DNA of 64,000 nt from an uncultured Clostridia bacterium (GTDB lineage: Bacteria; Bacillota; Clostridia; Lachnospirales; CAG-274): contig CANPXH010000005.1 in assembly GCA_947585865.1 (NCBI GenBank), forward strand, positions 51,615 through 115,614, given 5' to 3'. The notes under the pieces are model-generated. The model was not told the DNA's origin, did not search any database, and worked only from the letters and a program-made list of their open reading frames with translations. This document shows, piece after piece, positions 19,627-30,657 of this stretch. Position 1 is the first letter of the stretch, and the number at the start of each line of letters is the position of its first letter. Position numbers and translations under genes: made by a program.

Positions 19627-21986
19627 TTTGTTTCGACTATGGTAACGCCTGACTCCCCTTCGCCATATTGTCCCAGCCGATATTCCTTTACTCTTGGATT
19701 TTTCTTCAAATAGCTGTGTACAGCCGTTCTTAAAACCCCGGTACCCTTGCCGTGAATAATAGTTACGGGAGAAATGCCGGCCAAAAATACATCGTCTAAA
19801 TATTTGTCCAGACGATCCAGCGCCTCATCTGCCATAAGCCCTCTCAGATCAAGCTCGGCGGACACGCTGCCCGACTTGCTCCTTCCTATGCCCGAAGCAT
19901 ATTTCACAGGCATTTGGATCTGCTCTTCAGCGGTATCGAGAGATAAGTCCTTTATATTGGCCTTTATCTTCATTATTCCCGCCCTTATCATCACATCTCC
20001 GTTGTTGTCCGGCAGGTTCATCACTATGCCGCTTTGGTTGAGCGAATGTATTCTTACCTTATCGCCAACAACAAGCTTGTCCGGCACCGTATATTGGGGC
20101 TTTCTGTCCTTTGACATCCTGTCCTCAAGGCTGTTAAGCTTGTCCTTTAGCTCATTTCTCTTACTGTCGATGCGGGAGGTATCTATGCCCTCCCTCTGCA
20201 TTTTTCTTATTTCCTTTATTATGGAATCCGCCTCGTCTTTAGCATCGCTTATAAGCTTTCTTGCTTTTTCGTTGGCGGATCTTATTATCTTGTCTCTTTG
20301 CTCGTTGAGCTTGTTTTTTTGGTTTTGCACCTCATCCTTGAGACGCTTGGCTTCTTTTCTGTATTCCTCCGCCTTTTCCTGCTCGGCTAACAGCGCCTTG
20401 CGGCTTATTTCCAGATCTGTTATTACATCCTCAAATCTGACATCCTCACGGCTCAAAAGCTCCTTGGCCTCGTCTATTATATAGTCAGGAAGCCCAAGTC
20501 TTTTGGAAATGGCAAAGGCATTGCTCTTACCCGGTATGCCTATAAGCAGCCTGTAGGTGGGTCTGAGAGTTTCCACGTCAAACTCACAAGAAGCATTTTC
20601 GACTCCCTTTGCGGAAAGCGCAAATACTTTTAGTTCGCTGTAGTGAGTGGTAACGGCAGTTCTCGCCCCAAGAGCGTGAAGATATTTTATAACAGATATG
20701 GCAAGGGCGGCGCCTTCCGTAGGATCCGTGCCTGCACCGAGCTCGTCTAAAAGCACAAGAGAATTATCCGTGACATTATCCAGTATATTTACTATATTTG
20801 TCATATGGGATGAAAAGGTACTCAAACTCTGCTCGATACTTTGCTCATCGCCTATATCCGCAAACACCTCTTCAAAAACGGCAAGCTGTGATTCATCGAA
20901 GGCAGGGATATGAAGCCCCGCCTGACCCATAAGGGTAAAAAGACCCAGTGTCTTAAGGCTCACGGTTTTTCCTCCCGTATTCGGTCCTGTAATAAGAAGG
21001 GTATTGAAATCCTTGCCTATATAAATATCCGTAGGCACAACGCTTTTACAGTCCAAAAGCGGATGCCTTGCCTTTTTTATATTAACATATCCCCGTGTAT
21101 TGAACCGAGGCTCCGTTCCTTTCATTTTAAGGGAAAGCTCTCCCTTGGCAAACACAAAGTCTATGTGAGAAAGTATTTCGCAGTTGGATAAAAGCACGTC
21201 TCTGTTGTTATAGACCATTGCCGAAATAAGAGCAAGTATCCTCTCTATCTCCGCCTTTTCCTTGGCATGGAGCTCCTTTATCTTATTGTTGAGCTGGACT
21301 ACGCTCGTCGGTTCTATAAACACCGTTGCGCCTGTGGCAGACTGGTCGTGTATCATGCCCGAAAAGGCATTTTTATACTCCTGCTTCACAGGAACGCAAT
21401 AACGGTCGTTCCTTATGGTTATGACAGCTTCCTGAAGCATGTTCTTATATGTGTTGGAATGTATTATGGAATTGAGCTGCTCCTTTATCCTGTCATTTGA
21501 AACTCTTATATTTCTTCTTATCTCTCTGAGCGTATGGCTTGCATCGTCAGCGATCTCTGTAGGCGAAAGTATGCATCTTTCTATTTCTCTTTCAAGATCG
21601 TTTACAGTCTCTATAGCGGAAAATTGTGACTCCAGAAGAGGAAAGCTGTCATTCTTTCCTTCCGGCTGCCCGTAGACCTTAGCTCTTTTAGACGCTCTCA
21701 AAAAGTCTCCTATGTGCATGATCTCTTCCGTATTAAGACTGCCGCTTATGTCGACCCTTTTTATATATGGCTTGATATCCCTAAGCCCGCCAAGCCCCAA
21801 AGAGCCTTTCTTGATTATCATGGAAAGAGCCTCCGAGGTCTCCCTTTGGCTGAGCTTTATTTCTTCGATATCCGTACACGGTTCCAAATTTTCCGCAATA
21901 TTTTTGCCCATATCAGAGGCGGCACAGCTTATAAGCATTTGAATTATTTTATTGAATTCCAAAGTCTTAAAAGCCTTCTTATTCAT
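19623..21986 (-). CDS. mutS2: MutS2 (endonuclease/ribosome rescue ATPase)
   Basis: MNKKAFKTLEFNKI start; LLITGPNTGGKTVSLKTLGL Walker A; C-terminal Smr domain LDLRGLMADEALDRLDKYLDD...IIHGKGTGVLR. Confidence 0.96.
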   Translation of the reverse strand: MNKKAFKTLEFNKIIQMLISCAASDMGKNIAENLEPCTDIEEIKLSQRETSEALSMIIKKGSLGLGGLRDIKPYIKRVDISGSLNTEEIMHIGDFLRASKRAKVYGQPEGKNDSFPLLESQFSAIETVNDLEREIERCILSPTEIADDASHTLREIRRNIRVSNDRIKEQLNSIIHSNTYKNMLQEAVITIRNDRYCVPVKQEYKNAFSGMIHDQSATGATVFIEPTSVVQLNNKIKELHAKEKAEIERILALISAMVYNNRDVLLSNCEILSHIDFVFAKGELSLKMKGTEPRFNTRGYVNIKKARHPLLDCKSVVPTDIYIGKDFNTLLITGPNTGGKTVSLKTLGLFTLMGQAGLHIPAFDESQLAVFEEVFADIGDEQSIEQSLSTFSSHMTNIVNILDNVTDNSLVLLDELGAGTDPTEGAALAISVIKYLHALGARTAVTTHYSELKVFALSAKGVENASCEFDVETLRPTYRLLIGIPGKSNAFAISKRLGLPDYIIDEAKELLSREDVRFEDVITDLEISRKALLAEQEKAEEYRKEAKRLKDEVQNQKNKLNEQRDKIIRSANEKARKLISDAKDEADSIIKEIRKMQREGIDTSRIDSKRNELKDKLNSLEDRMSKDRKPQYTVPDKLVVGDKVRIHSLNQSGIVMNLPDNNGDVMIRAGIMKIKANIKDLSLDTAEEQIQMPVKYASGIGRSKSGSVSAELDLRGLMADEALDRLDKYLDDVFLAGISPVTIIHGKGTGVLRTAVHSYLKKNPRVKEYRLGQYGEGESGVTIVETK

Positions 21987-22209
21987 AAAAACTCCCTCGA
22001 TCAAGGATACTCGTGATCCATAGGTCACTTGTGATCCCCGGCCTTTCTAAAGCCTTTTGTTTGGCGAAGCTCAAGGCTTTCGCCGGACAGAAAAGCATTT
22101 GCCTTATGCCTTCGATCGGCATTGGACAGACTTACCTATCTTATCTTATATATAATTATAACATATAATGTATAAATTTTGCAATATATTATTAAAATTA
22201 TTTACAAAA

Positions 22210-22248
22210 CAAGACCGGTATATCCAAGCTTTGGATATACCGGTCTTG
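22210..22248 (-). terminator. spo0A terminator
   Basis: CAAGACCGGTATATCCAA-GC-TTTGGATATACCGGTCTTG inverted repeat; on the minus strand it is followed by TTTTG. Confidence 0.85.
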
Positions 22249-22251
22249 CTG

Positions 22252-23010
22252 TCAATTGAGAATTATGGAATTTTTCAAATATTCCAGTACTGTAAATATG
22301 TACTCGCTGTTTGTCGGTCTTCTTTTTTCGCCGCAGCCCGCAAAGCCCATCTTGCCGTAAAAATCGTTGCCGCCGTATTTTTTCCACGCCGATTCGATCG
22401 CATGTCTTATGGCTCTTTCAACTCTGTCTCCTGTGGTATTGTTTTCTCTGGCGATCTTGGGATACAATACCTTTGTAATGCCGTCAAGGGCATTTTCATC
22501 CTTATAGCCATAGAGTATGGCGCTTTTAAGATATTTATAGCCCTTGAGATTGGGGAATATACCCGTGCTGTTCAATATTGAAGATACTCTCTTCTCAATG
22601 TAGCTGTCATTGATACGACTTTCTATTCCTTCATCCACAGTGTTTCCTGCCTCTGTCATATCCAGCACTCGTCTTTTAAGAGCGTTTACATCATAGGGCT
22701 TTATCATAACATAGTCTGCGCCAAGCTCAAATGCCTTTTCCAAAATAGTTTCGTTCTTAACGGAAGCAACCACTATTTTTTTCATATCGATGACCTTTAG
22801 TTTTCGTATCTCCTCAAGCACCGAAATGCCGTCCATACCCGGAAGAAACAGATCCAATATCACAGCATCGGGCATATTTTTCTTAATGGCGCCGAAGGCC
22901 TCACTGCCGCTGCTATATGATGTTACCTTTTCTATTCTTTTGTCGTTTTCAAGCACTTTTTCGATAAGTTTTTTTTCATGATCGTCACTGATAGCAGTGA
23001 TTATTCTCAC
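22252..23010 (-). CDS. spo0A: Stage 0 sporulation protein A
   Basis: Receiver plus Spo0A C-domain: GDRVERAIRHAIESAWKKYGG...KMGFAGCGEKRRPTNSEYIFTVLEYL. Confidence 0.96.
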   Translation of the reverse strand: MRIITAISDDHEKKLIEKVLENDKRIEKVTSYSSGSEAFGAIKKNMPDAVILDLFLPGMDGISVLEEIRKLKVIDMKKIVVASVKNETILEKAFELGADYVMIKPYDVNALKRRVLDMTEAGNTVDEGIESRINDSYIEKRVSSILNSTGIFPNLKGYKYLKSAILYGYKDENALDGITKVLYPKIARENNTTGDRVERAIRHAIESAWKKYGGNDFYGKMGFAGCGEKRRPTNSEYIFTVLEYLKNSIILN

Positions 23011-23151
23011 AATAATCCCTCCTAAGCGATATCCCCCGCAGCATTAATAGATACAGGTATCGTCATTTATACTAATAGTTTTGTAAAAATATTCATTTAC
23101 TCTTATTATAACATATACATATAATATTTCAAGTATAAATTTGATCAAATG

Positions 23152-24375
23152 CTATATCATATTTTCTATAAAAATACCATATCCTCTTTTAGGATCGTTT
23201 ACAAATACGTGAGTGACTGCGCCCACAAGCTTTCCGTTTTGTATAACAGGGCATCCGCTCATACCCTGTATTATTCCTCCCGTTGTGTCCAATAACCTTT
23301 TATCCGTAACAGTAATAACAAAATTTCTGTTGTTCTCTGTATTATATCTGTTAATACTATCTATATGAACGGTGAATTCTTCGATTTTTTTCGACTCTAT
23401 ATTTGCTAAAATGACAGCGTCACCTATATTAAGACTTCCCTTATATCCCACCGATACATATTTTCCGCCAATATCTTCCAAAACATCACCAAAAATACCA
23501 TTTTTCTCGTTGCCTTCAACTGTTCCCAAGGAATGAGAATAGTCTATGCTGCCTTGTAGAGAACCGGGTTTTCCCTTTATGCCCTTTTCCGCATATTCAA
23601 TGGAAGCATCCAGTATTTCGCCGCCTTTTATTTCCATTCTCTTTCCCGTGTCCACATCGTTTATGGGATGACCTAAGGCACCGTATCTGTTCGTTTCTTT
23701 GTCATAATATGTGATTGTGCCTATGCCCTGTGTGCTGTCTCTTATCCAAAGCCCCAGTTTGTTCGTATCATCCTCCGCCGATCTTACGGTAGAGAGTATA
23801 CAGCTTTCTTCATTGCCGTTCCTTATATATCTTATATCCACCGCACTGCTGCCGCACACTGCCTTTGCCAGTTCCTCCTTGCTGTTTACGATGCCTCCGT
23901 TTACCTCCGTTATTATATCTCCCGATTTAAGTATATTTTCGGCAGGCGAATAATACATACCGTCTTTTCCCTTTACCCTGCCTGTGCCCAGCACAAGCAC
24001 ACCTTTGGAATCCACACATATGCCCACTGCTCTGCCGGAGGCATATACCTTCTTTTCGGGAGTAAAGTTTATATCTATATTTTTTAAAGGAAGACCCAAA
24101 AGCTTTACCTTTACATTTGCCGTTCCTGTTCCTTCGGAAGATATCACGGAGGAAGAGTCAAGATCTATATTGATATTATCCGTCACTCTTTTGCTGTTCA
24201 CGCTTACCGCTTCAACGCTTTGGGGCATAAGTTCTCCATAAAAAGGCGAATCAAAGCAAAGATTGTTTTCCTCTCCTGCCGTCATATATATTTTGCTTGG
24301 TATGGCCGCATATTCCGCCGCAAAATACAAGGCCGCCAAAGCAAATAAAATACACAGCAATTTTTTTGATCTCAT
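23152..24375 (-). CDS. spoIVB: SpoIVB peptidase (S55)
   Basis: PDZ-like domain; RDSTQGIGTITYYDKETNRYGALGHPI; GGIIQGMSGCPVIQNGKLVGAVTHVFVNDPKRGYGIFIE; directly upstream of spo0A. Confidence 0.95.
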   Translation of the reverse strand: MRSKKLLCILFALAALYFAAEYAAIPSKIYMTAGEENNLCFDSPFYGELMPQSVEAVSVNSKRVTDNINIDLDSSSVISSEGTGTANVKVKLLGLPLKNIDINFTPEKKVYASGRAVGICVDSKGVLVLGTGRVKGKDGMYYSPAENILKSGDIITEVNGGIVNSKEELAKAVCGSSAVDIRYIRNGNEESCILSTVRSAEDDTNKLGLWIRDSTQGIGTITYYDKETNRYGALGHPINDVDTGKRMEIKGGEILDASIEYAEKGIKGKPGSLQGSIDYSHSLGTVEGNEKNGIFGDVLEDIGGKYVSVGYKGSLNIGDAVILANIESKKIEEFTVHIDSINRYNTENNRNFVITVTDKRLLDTTGGIIQGMSGCPVIQNGKLVGAVTHVFVNDPKRGYGIFIENMI

Positions 24376-24436
24376 ATTATCACCTCAATATTAACTTTTC
24401 CGACCTAAAGCTTTATATGCAGTACAATATAATCTA

Positions 24437-24477
24437 AAAAAGGAATTACAGCATATTGCAATACTGTAATTCCTTTT
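24437..24477 (-). terminator. Hairpin terminator downstream of rluB-like gene
   Basis: AAAAGGAATTACAG...CTGTAATTCCTTTT. Confidence 0.7.
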
Positions 24478-24484
24478 AAATAAT

Positions 24485-25186
24485 TTATAAATTTTTCAAA
24501 TAATCTATCTCGTTCGGAGCAAGATATCTGTAGCTTCCCTTTTTAAGCTCTCCCAGATGAAGAGAACCTATTGCTTCACGCTTAAGATGCAGCACAGGCG
24601 AGCCTATGGCTTCGCACATTTTTCTCACTTGCCTGTTCCTGCCTTCATGTATCACTATCTTAAGACGATTTTTTCCAATATTTTCTATATGAGCGGGAGC
24701 GGTCATCCTGCCGTCTATGACTATGCCGTTTCTGAATCTCTCCATAGCTTCTGCCGAAGGCTCCCTTTCCACATCGGCAATATACGTTTTTTCCACATTG
24801 TGCCTGGGATGAGTAAGTCTGTATGTCAGATCGCCGTCATTTGTCATTATAAGAAGACCCGATGTATCATAATCAAGCCTGCCCACGGGATATATTCTTT
24901 CCTTTATATCGGCGGTCAGATCCATGACCGTTTTTCTGTTAAACTGGTCTTTTACCGTGGTCACACAGCCCTCCGGCTTATTGAGCATTATATATATGGC
25001 GTCTTTGCATATTTTTACAGGCTTTCCGTCTACGCATACCACCGCTTTTTCATCATCTATCTTTGTGCCTAACGTATCGGCAACGGCTCCGTCTACGGTA
25101 ACTCTGCCCTGAACTATCATTTCCTCGGCCTTGCGCCTTGAAGCGACCTGTGCCTCGGCAAGAAATTTTTGTAACCTTATGAGCAT
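24485..25186 (-). CDS. RluB/RsuA-family 23S/16S rRNA pseudouridine synthase
   Basis: S4 domain MLIRLQKFLAEAQVASRRKAEEMI; YPVGRLDYDTSGLLIMTNDGDLTYRLTHPRHNVEKTY. Confidence 0.92.
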   Translation of the reverse strand: MLIRLQKFLAEAQVASRRKAEEMIVQGRVTVDGAVADTLGTKIDDEKAVVCVDGKPVKICKDAIYIMLNKPEGCVTTVKDQFNRKTVMDLTADIKERIYPVGRLDYDTSGLLIMTNDGDLTYRLTHPRHNVEKTYIADVEREPSAEAMERFRNGIVIDGRMTAPAHIENIGKNRLKIVIHEGRNRQVRKMCEAIGSPVLHLKREAIGSLHLGELKKGSYRYLAPNEIDYLKNL

Positions 25187-26322
25187 AACGACAATATCCA
25201 ACCTTCCAATACCTTGCCAAAGCTGCCGCCAAGACTGATCCTTTTTACATCCTCGCAGGCTATCATATCCACCTCGCCCACTTTTTGATCGCCTATAAAA
25301 ACATATCCTTTTCCAAGTACATCTCCTGCATACAAGGGCGCCGTCACCTTATCGGGTATATTGTATTTACAGGTGACGGAATTTTTTTCCGCCTCTGTCA
25401 TAAGCAGTTCTATACTGTTTTTGAATCTTGATCTTGTGCTTTCAACTTCGGATTTGTCTACATTTATAACTACGTCTTTATTCATTATACTATATTTTTT
25501 ATAATTGTCAAAGCCATAATCCAGTATCTCTTTTGTATCAGACCACTTTCTTGCCTTTCCGGCCGAGCCCCAGCCGCTTGCAAGCACAACGGAAACAAGT
25601 GCGACGTCTCCTCTTTTGGCTGCGCCCACAAAGCAATGGCCTGCCTTTCCCGTAAAGCCCGTCTTTATCCCCACCGCTCCTTCATAGCTGTCCAAAAATC
25701 TGTTCTTGTTTGTAATGCTGTAGCTTTTTTTATTTGATCTGAAGCTTATGTTCCTCGTGTTGCTCAATCTTATAAACTCTTCATTTTTAATGGCATAAGC
25801 TCCTATGCGTGCCATATCCTCGGCGGTTGAGTGATGGTCTCCTTTGTCCAAACCGTTAGGCGTTTCAAACACCGTATCCCTGCACCCAAGCTCCTTCGCT
25901 TTTTTATTCATCATGGCGCAAAATCCTTCTACGCTGCCGCCTATATGCTCGGCTATGGCAACGGCGGCATCATTGGAGCTTTGCATCAAAAGAGCATACA
26001 TAAGCTGCTCCAGCGTCATTTCCTCACCTTTTTGAAGATACATCTTAACAGGCGGAGCAAGGGGCGGAGCTTCCCCTACAGTTACCGTATCTTTAAGATC
26101 GCTGTTTTCAAGAGCCACTATTGCAGTCATTATTTTTGTAGTGCTCGCCATTGCCATAGGCCTGCTTTCGTTTTTTCCCCACAGCACTCTGCCTGTGTCG
26201 ACATCCATAAGCACGGCGGAGATCGCATTGACCTCGGGCTTGTCCTCGGCGGCACAGCAGTTTGCGCCAAGCCCTATGCAAATCAAAAATATCAATATAC
26301 TGCGACCGATCACTTTTATCAC
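25177..26322 (-). CDS. D-alanyl-D-alanine carboxypeptidase (S11 family)
   Basis: MAMASTTKIMTAIVALE (SxxK), SSNDAAVAIAEHIGG (SxN), VGIKTGFTGKAGHCFVGA (KTG). Confidence 0.95.
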   Translation of the reverse strand: MIKVIGRSILIFLICIGLGANCCAAEDKPEVNAISAVLMDVDTGRVLWGKNESRPMAMASTTKIMTAIVALENSDLKDTVTVGEAPPLAPPVKMYLQKGEEMTLEQLMYALLMQSSNDAAVAIAEHIGGSVEGFCAMMNKKAKELGCRDTVFETPNGLDKGDHHSTAEDMARIGAYAIKNEEFIRLSNTRNISFRSNKKSYSITNKNRFLDSYEGAVGIKTGFTGKAGHCFVGAAKRGDVALVSVVLASGWGSAGKARKWSDTKEILDYGFDNYKKYSIMNKDVVINVDKSEVESTRSRFKNSIELLMTEAEKNSVTCKYNIPDKVTAPLYAGDVLGKGYVFIGDQKVGEVDMIACEDVKRISLGGSFGKVLEGWILSLCS

Positions 26323-26456
26323 AAAATCACCTCTTTTAATAGATTTTGCAGATATTACTGTAATATTCTTAAAAACTTAATATTTTTGTAATTGATTCAC
26401 GAAACATAATAGGATATAATAAGGTGACTGAAGAGAAAGATGAAAGGAGTTTTCAT

Positions 26457-27218
26457 ATGAAAAAGAAATTATTATGCACGCTTGCATTGACATTTGTAAT
26501 GGGTATGTCCGCAGCGGCAGCGCCAAGCATAGCTGTTGACAGCAATGCCGTAGACAACAGTGAGACTGTGGAACAAAACGGCATAAAATATTTTCCCGTA
26601 AGACCTGTTGCGGAAGCCTTGGGGCTCAGTGTGGAGTGGAAGGCGGAAGACAAGTCTGTTGTCATTACAAACGGAGGGCCTGTCTATGTGACATTTAAAA
26701 TAGGCGAAAACGCCTATACGTTTGCTAAGACGGCGCCTATGCCGTTAAGCGGCGCTCCTATTATAATAGACAGCAAAACATATATTCCCGTAAGTATAAT
26801 GAGCGACCTTTTCGCATTTGACGTGACCGAAGGCGATGATATTATAAACATAGCTACAAAGCATTCCGAAGAAGAAACCGAAGCAGCTTCTCTTACAACA
26901 GAAGCCGCCTCCGAAGAATCAACGGCAGAGTCTGCATCAGACAAGCATGAAGTCGGCTTCGGCGATATGGAGGAAAATGAAAAGGCTGTCGGTACAGTCT
27001 CTCAGGTCGATGACGAGCACATAACATTTGAAGATGATGAAAGAGGCACAGTAATGCTTACTAAAGGCGGCGAAACCAAGGCCTATGACAAAGACGGCAA
27101 TGAGACCGATATAAACAGTATTGCCGAAGGTATGAAGCTGAGCGTGGAATACGGCCCTGCAATGACCATGAGCATACCGCCTATTAACAATCCCGTTTCC
27201 GTAACAATAATGGAATAA
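26457..27218 (+). CDS. Secreted copper amine oxidase N-terminal-like domain protein
   Basis: Signal peptide MKKKLLCTLALTFVMGMSAAAA; FPVRPVAEALGLSVEWKAEDKSVVITNG repeat. Confidence 0.8.
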   Translation: MKKKLLCTLALTFVMGMSAAAAPSIAVDSNAVDNSETVEQNGIKYFPVRPVAEALGLSVEWKAEDKSVVITNGGPVYVTFKIGENAYTFAKTAPMPLSGAPIIIDSKTYIPVSIMSDLFAFDVTEGDDIINIATKHSEEETEAASLTTEAASEESTAESASDKHEVGFGDMEENEKAVGTVSQVDDEHITFEDDERGTVMLTKGGETKAYDKDGNETDINSIAEGMKLSVEYGPAMTMSIPPINNPVSVTIME

Positions 27219-27254
27219 ATAATATTTTCCCTTTGTATCATATTTTATATAAAA

Positions 27255-27288
27255 AAGCTGTACCGAGCGTTTGTGCTCGGTACAGCTT
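27255..27288. terminator. Bidirectional terminator between convergent genes
   Basis: AAGCTGTACCGAGC-GTTTGT-GCTCGGTACAGCTT inverted repeat. Confidence 0.8.
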
Positions 27289-27297
27289 ATTTCATAT

Positions 27298-28884
27298 TCA
27301 ATTTACTTTAGAGGATTTGGCATAATCGACAGCTCTTGTCTCTCTTATCAGATTGACTTTTATATTGCCGGGATATTCCAATTCGTTTTCTATCTTCTTT
27401 GCAATATCTCTTGCCATTAATACCAAACCGTCATCGGATACCTTTTCGGGTATTATCATAACTCGCAATTCACGACCTGCCTGTATTGCGAAAGATTTTT
27501 CAACTCCATTAAACGAGTCTGCTATCGCTTCAAGGGATTGCAGTCTCTTAATATATGATTCAAGAGTCTCTCTTCTGGCGCCGGGTCTTGCAGCCGAAAT
27601 AGCGTCTGCCGCCTGCACCAATACTGCAATAATGCTTTCCGGTTCAACATCACCGTGATGTGCTTCTACAGCATTTATTACAATAGGTGACTCCTTATAT
27701 TTTCTACATAATGAAGCACCAAGTTCAATGTGAGTTCCCTCAACGTCATGGTCGACCGACTTGCCAATGTCATGCAACAAACCTGCTCTCTTAGCCAATG
27801 TTACATCCACACCAAGTTCAGCGGCCATAATACCGCATAAATGCGATACCTCAATGGAATGTTGTAAAACATTCTGTCCATAGCTTGTTCTGAATTTCAT
27901 CTTTCCCAAGAGTCTGACTAATTCAGGATGAAGTCCGTGTACTCCGGTCTCAAAGGTAGCATTGTCTCCTGCCTCCTTAATGGAAGCCTCAACTTCATTC
28001 TTAGCCTTTTCAACCATCTCTTCAATTCTGCCCGGATGGACACGTCCGTCAATAATAAGTTTTTCAAGAGCGATCCTTGCTATTTCCCTCTTCATTGCGC
28101 CAAAGCCCGAGAGTATAACGGCTTCGGGAGTATCGTCAATGATAAAGTTAATACCTGTAAGCTGCTCAAGAGTTCTGATATTCCTGCCTTCACGACCGAT
28201 GATCCTACCCTTCATCTCATCATTGGGCAGATTAACTACAGATACAGTAGTCTCTGCAACATAATCTGATGCACAGCGTTGTATAGCATCGGCAATGATC
28301 TCCTTTGCATTCTTGTCCGCCTCTGCCTTGGCAGTGGCTTCCATGTCCTTGATAAGAACGGCGACCTCATGCTGGACCTCGTCTCTCACAGACTCTATTA
28401 TGTATTCCTTAGCCTGCTCGACTGTAAGTCCTGAGATCCTCTCAAGCTCTGTAAGCTGCTTTTCCTTGTAGGCCTCGACTTCCTTACGTTGAGCTTCTAT
28501 ATTTTCAAGCTTAGCGGAAAGTTGTTCTTCCTTTCTTTCAAGAGAGGCTGTTTTCTTATCGATAGCATCTTCCTTTTGAGTAATACGTTTTTCAAGGCGC
28601 TGCACCTCATTTTTCCTGTCCTTGCATTCCTTTTCAACTTCATTTTTTATTTTAATAGCTTCTTCCTTGGCTTCAAGAAGAATTTCCTTTTTATCGGCTT
28701 CGGCGGATTTCTTGGCCTCAAGCTTGATATTCTCGGCTTCTCTTTCAGCAGAGCCTATCTCGGCTTCGGCAAACTTTTTCCTCAATGCCTTACCTATAAA
28801 GATTCCTATTATAAGCGAAATCAAAACGGAAGCAAAGACTATACATAACCATATAATAGGGGTTAAAGTATTCAGTCTGGACAC
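27298..28884 (-). CDS. rny: Ribonuclease Y
   Basis: N-terminal TM, coiled coil, KH domain [40 protein letters not shown] domain [22 protein letters not shown]. Confidence 0.97.
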   Translation of the reverse strand: MSRLNTLTPIIWLCIVFASVLISLIIGIFIGKALRKKFAEAEIGSAEREAENIKLEAKKSAEADKKEILLEAKEEAIKIKNEVEKECKDRKNEVQRLEKRITQKEDAIDKKTASLERKEEQLSAKLENIEAQRKEVEAYKEKQLTELERISGLTVEQAKEYIIESVRDEVQHEVAVLIKDMEATAKAEADKNAKEIIADAIQRCASDYVAETTVSVVNLPNDEMKGRIIGREGRNIRTLEQLTGINFIIDDTPEAVILSGFGAMKREIARIALEKLIIDGRVHPGRIEEMVEKAKNEVEASIKEAGDNATFETGVHGLHPELVRLLGKMKFRTSYGQNVLQHSIEVSHLCGIMAAELGVDVTLAKRAGLLHDIGKSVDHDVEGTHIELGASLCRKYKESPIVINAVEAHHGDVEPESIIAVLVQAADAISAARPGARRETLESYIKRLQSLEAIADSFNGVEKSFAIQAGRELRVMIIPEKVSDDGLVLMARDIAKKIENELEYPGNIKVNLIRETRAVDYAKSSKVN

Positions 28885-29211
28885 CTCCTTATTAAATTTT
28901 CAATGTTCAAAACACCCATAAAGCACCAGGATTGTTCCTCTTGCAGCATAAACAGGAACGATCCTGATGACTTTATATGCGTGTAAAAAATATATGTAAT
29001 AATGCACGTATACATATATTTTTATATTTACGCTATATATTTTATTACTTTTTCGGCAAAAAGTCAAGTATAAACATACAGCATATTGTTTTGCGGCTGT
29101 TAGAGTGTCAATGATCGGCAACACTTTAACATTATTTGAAATTTATCAATAAAAATTCAGCTTTTTTACGGTTGTAGGCTATGTCTGTCGGTGATCTGCC
29201 TAAATAAAACA

Positions 29212-29242
29212 ATACCGCCTGTCATAAAATGGCAGGCGGTAT
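29212..29242 (-). terminator. Terminator after rng-like gene
   Basis: ATACCGCCTGTC-ATAAAAT-GGCAGGCGGTAT. Confidence 0.7.
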
Positions 29243-29277
29243 CGGTCTGTAAGAAATGATACACGACAGCAGGTGTT

Positions 29278-30657
29278 TCAAGTGTTTAGCTTGTCTATCT
29301 CATAATAGTCGAAGCGTGATGTCCTTATTATATCATAGTCTATTTTTTTGTTGAAAATATTTTCAATATCTCCGCAGACCTGCTTTAAGTGCTTTATTAT
29401 ATCCTCATTTGCGGATACCTTTACTCTGTTGTATACCGTAGAAGCAAATATATCCGCTATCTGATTTTTGATGTTGTCGCAAATACAGCCTATGTTCTTT
29501 ATGTGCCCCGTTCCGTTGCAGTAAGGACAGCTATGGAATATATATTTGCTCAAGGGTTTTCTCTTCTTCTGTCTAGTCATCTGCATAAGTCCAAGCTCCG
29601 TCATGCCGACTATGTGGACCTTTACTCTGTCGGACAATATGCATTTTTCCATGTGTGCTATAAGCTTTTCGTTTTCCGCTCTGTCCTTTATATTTATAAA
29701 ATCCGCAATTATCATGCCGCCTATATTTCTGAGCCTTATCTGTCTGGCAATTTCCTCACAAGCCGCTTTATTTATATTGGAGTAATTTTTGCTCTCGGTG
29801 GCTTTGCCGCTGTTCACGTCTACTACAGTCATAGCTTCGGTCTCGTCGATGACTATATATCCTCCGTTCTTGAGCCAAACTTTTCTTTCATACAGTTCGT
29901 CTATCTGTTTTTCTATAGAAAAATTTCTGAATATAGGTATTGCGCCTTCATACAGCACCGTGTTTTTGTAGCGCTTACTGAATTCTTCATAGTTTTCCCT
30001 GTCATTTGTAACAATAGTGCAGTCATCATCTCCTATATCCTTTATGGCTCTGTCAAGAGGTGAGCACTCGCTGTAAATAAGAGCAGGCGCCTTTGTGCAT
30101 TTGCCCCTTTCTATTATATCCGTAAGCCTTTCATAAAGCTTGGCAAGCTCCTTCGCTATATCCGCTGTGTCTGCGTTTTGCGCACTTGTCCTTATTATGG
30201 GAGATATGCCGTTTTTATTATATATGTCGCCAATCTCCTTAAGCTCCTGCCTTTTGGCACTGTCCGTTATCTTTGCCGAAACTCCTGTTTGTCCTTCGCT
30301 TTTTATCATAACGGCATAGCGCCCCGCCAAGCTCAGGGCAGATGTGGCAACAGCGCATTTTTCATCATAGGCTTCCTTTATTATTTGCAGCGTTATTTCC
30401 TGTCCGGGTCTTATATTTTTTATATTTTCCCCTTCCCTGCTGTCGTTTATCTGAATAAATACAGGCTTTTTATATCCTATGTTTACAAAAGCTATGCCCG
30501 ACGGCAAGACCTTTTCGACCCTGCCCGCATATATATTATCCGCCTGAACGCTTTCATTTTTGTCCTGCAGTATAAGCTCCGTAAGAACTCCGTCTAAAAC
30601 ATAGGCAGCCCTGTAAAATTCCGAAAGAGCGTCTATATAGATCTTTCCTCCTGACAT
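29278..30657 (-). CDS. rng: Ribonuclease E/G family protein
   Basis: S1 region YAGRVEKVLPSGIAFVNIGYKKPVFIQ; MTVVDVNSGKATESKNYSNINKAACEEIARQIRLRNIGGMIIADFI. Confidence 0.94.
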   Translation of the reverse strand: MSGGKIYIDALSEFYRAAYVLDGVLTELILQDKNESVQADNIYAGRVEKVLPSGIAFVNIGYKKPVFIQINDSREGENIKNIRPGQEITLQIIKEAYDEKCAVATSALSLAGRYAVMIKSEGQTGVSAKITDSAKRQELKEIGDIYNKNGISPIIRTSAQNADTADIAKELAKLYERLTDIIERGKCTKAPALIYSECSPLDRAIKDIGDDDCTIVTNDRENYEEFSKRYKNTVLYEGAIPIFRNFSIEKQIDELYERKVWLKNGGYIVIDETEAMTVVDVNSGKATESKNYSNINKAACEEIARQIRLRNIGGMIIADFINIKDRAENEKLIAHMEKCILSDRVKVHIVGMTELGLMQMTRQKKRKPLSKYIFHSCPYCNGTGHIKNIGCICDNIKNQIADIFASTVYNRVKVSANEDIIKHLKQVCGDIENIFNKKIDYDIIRTSRFDYYEIDKLNT

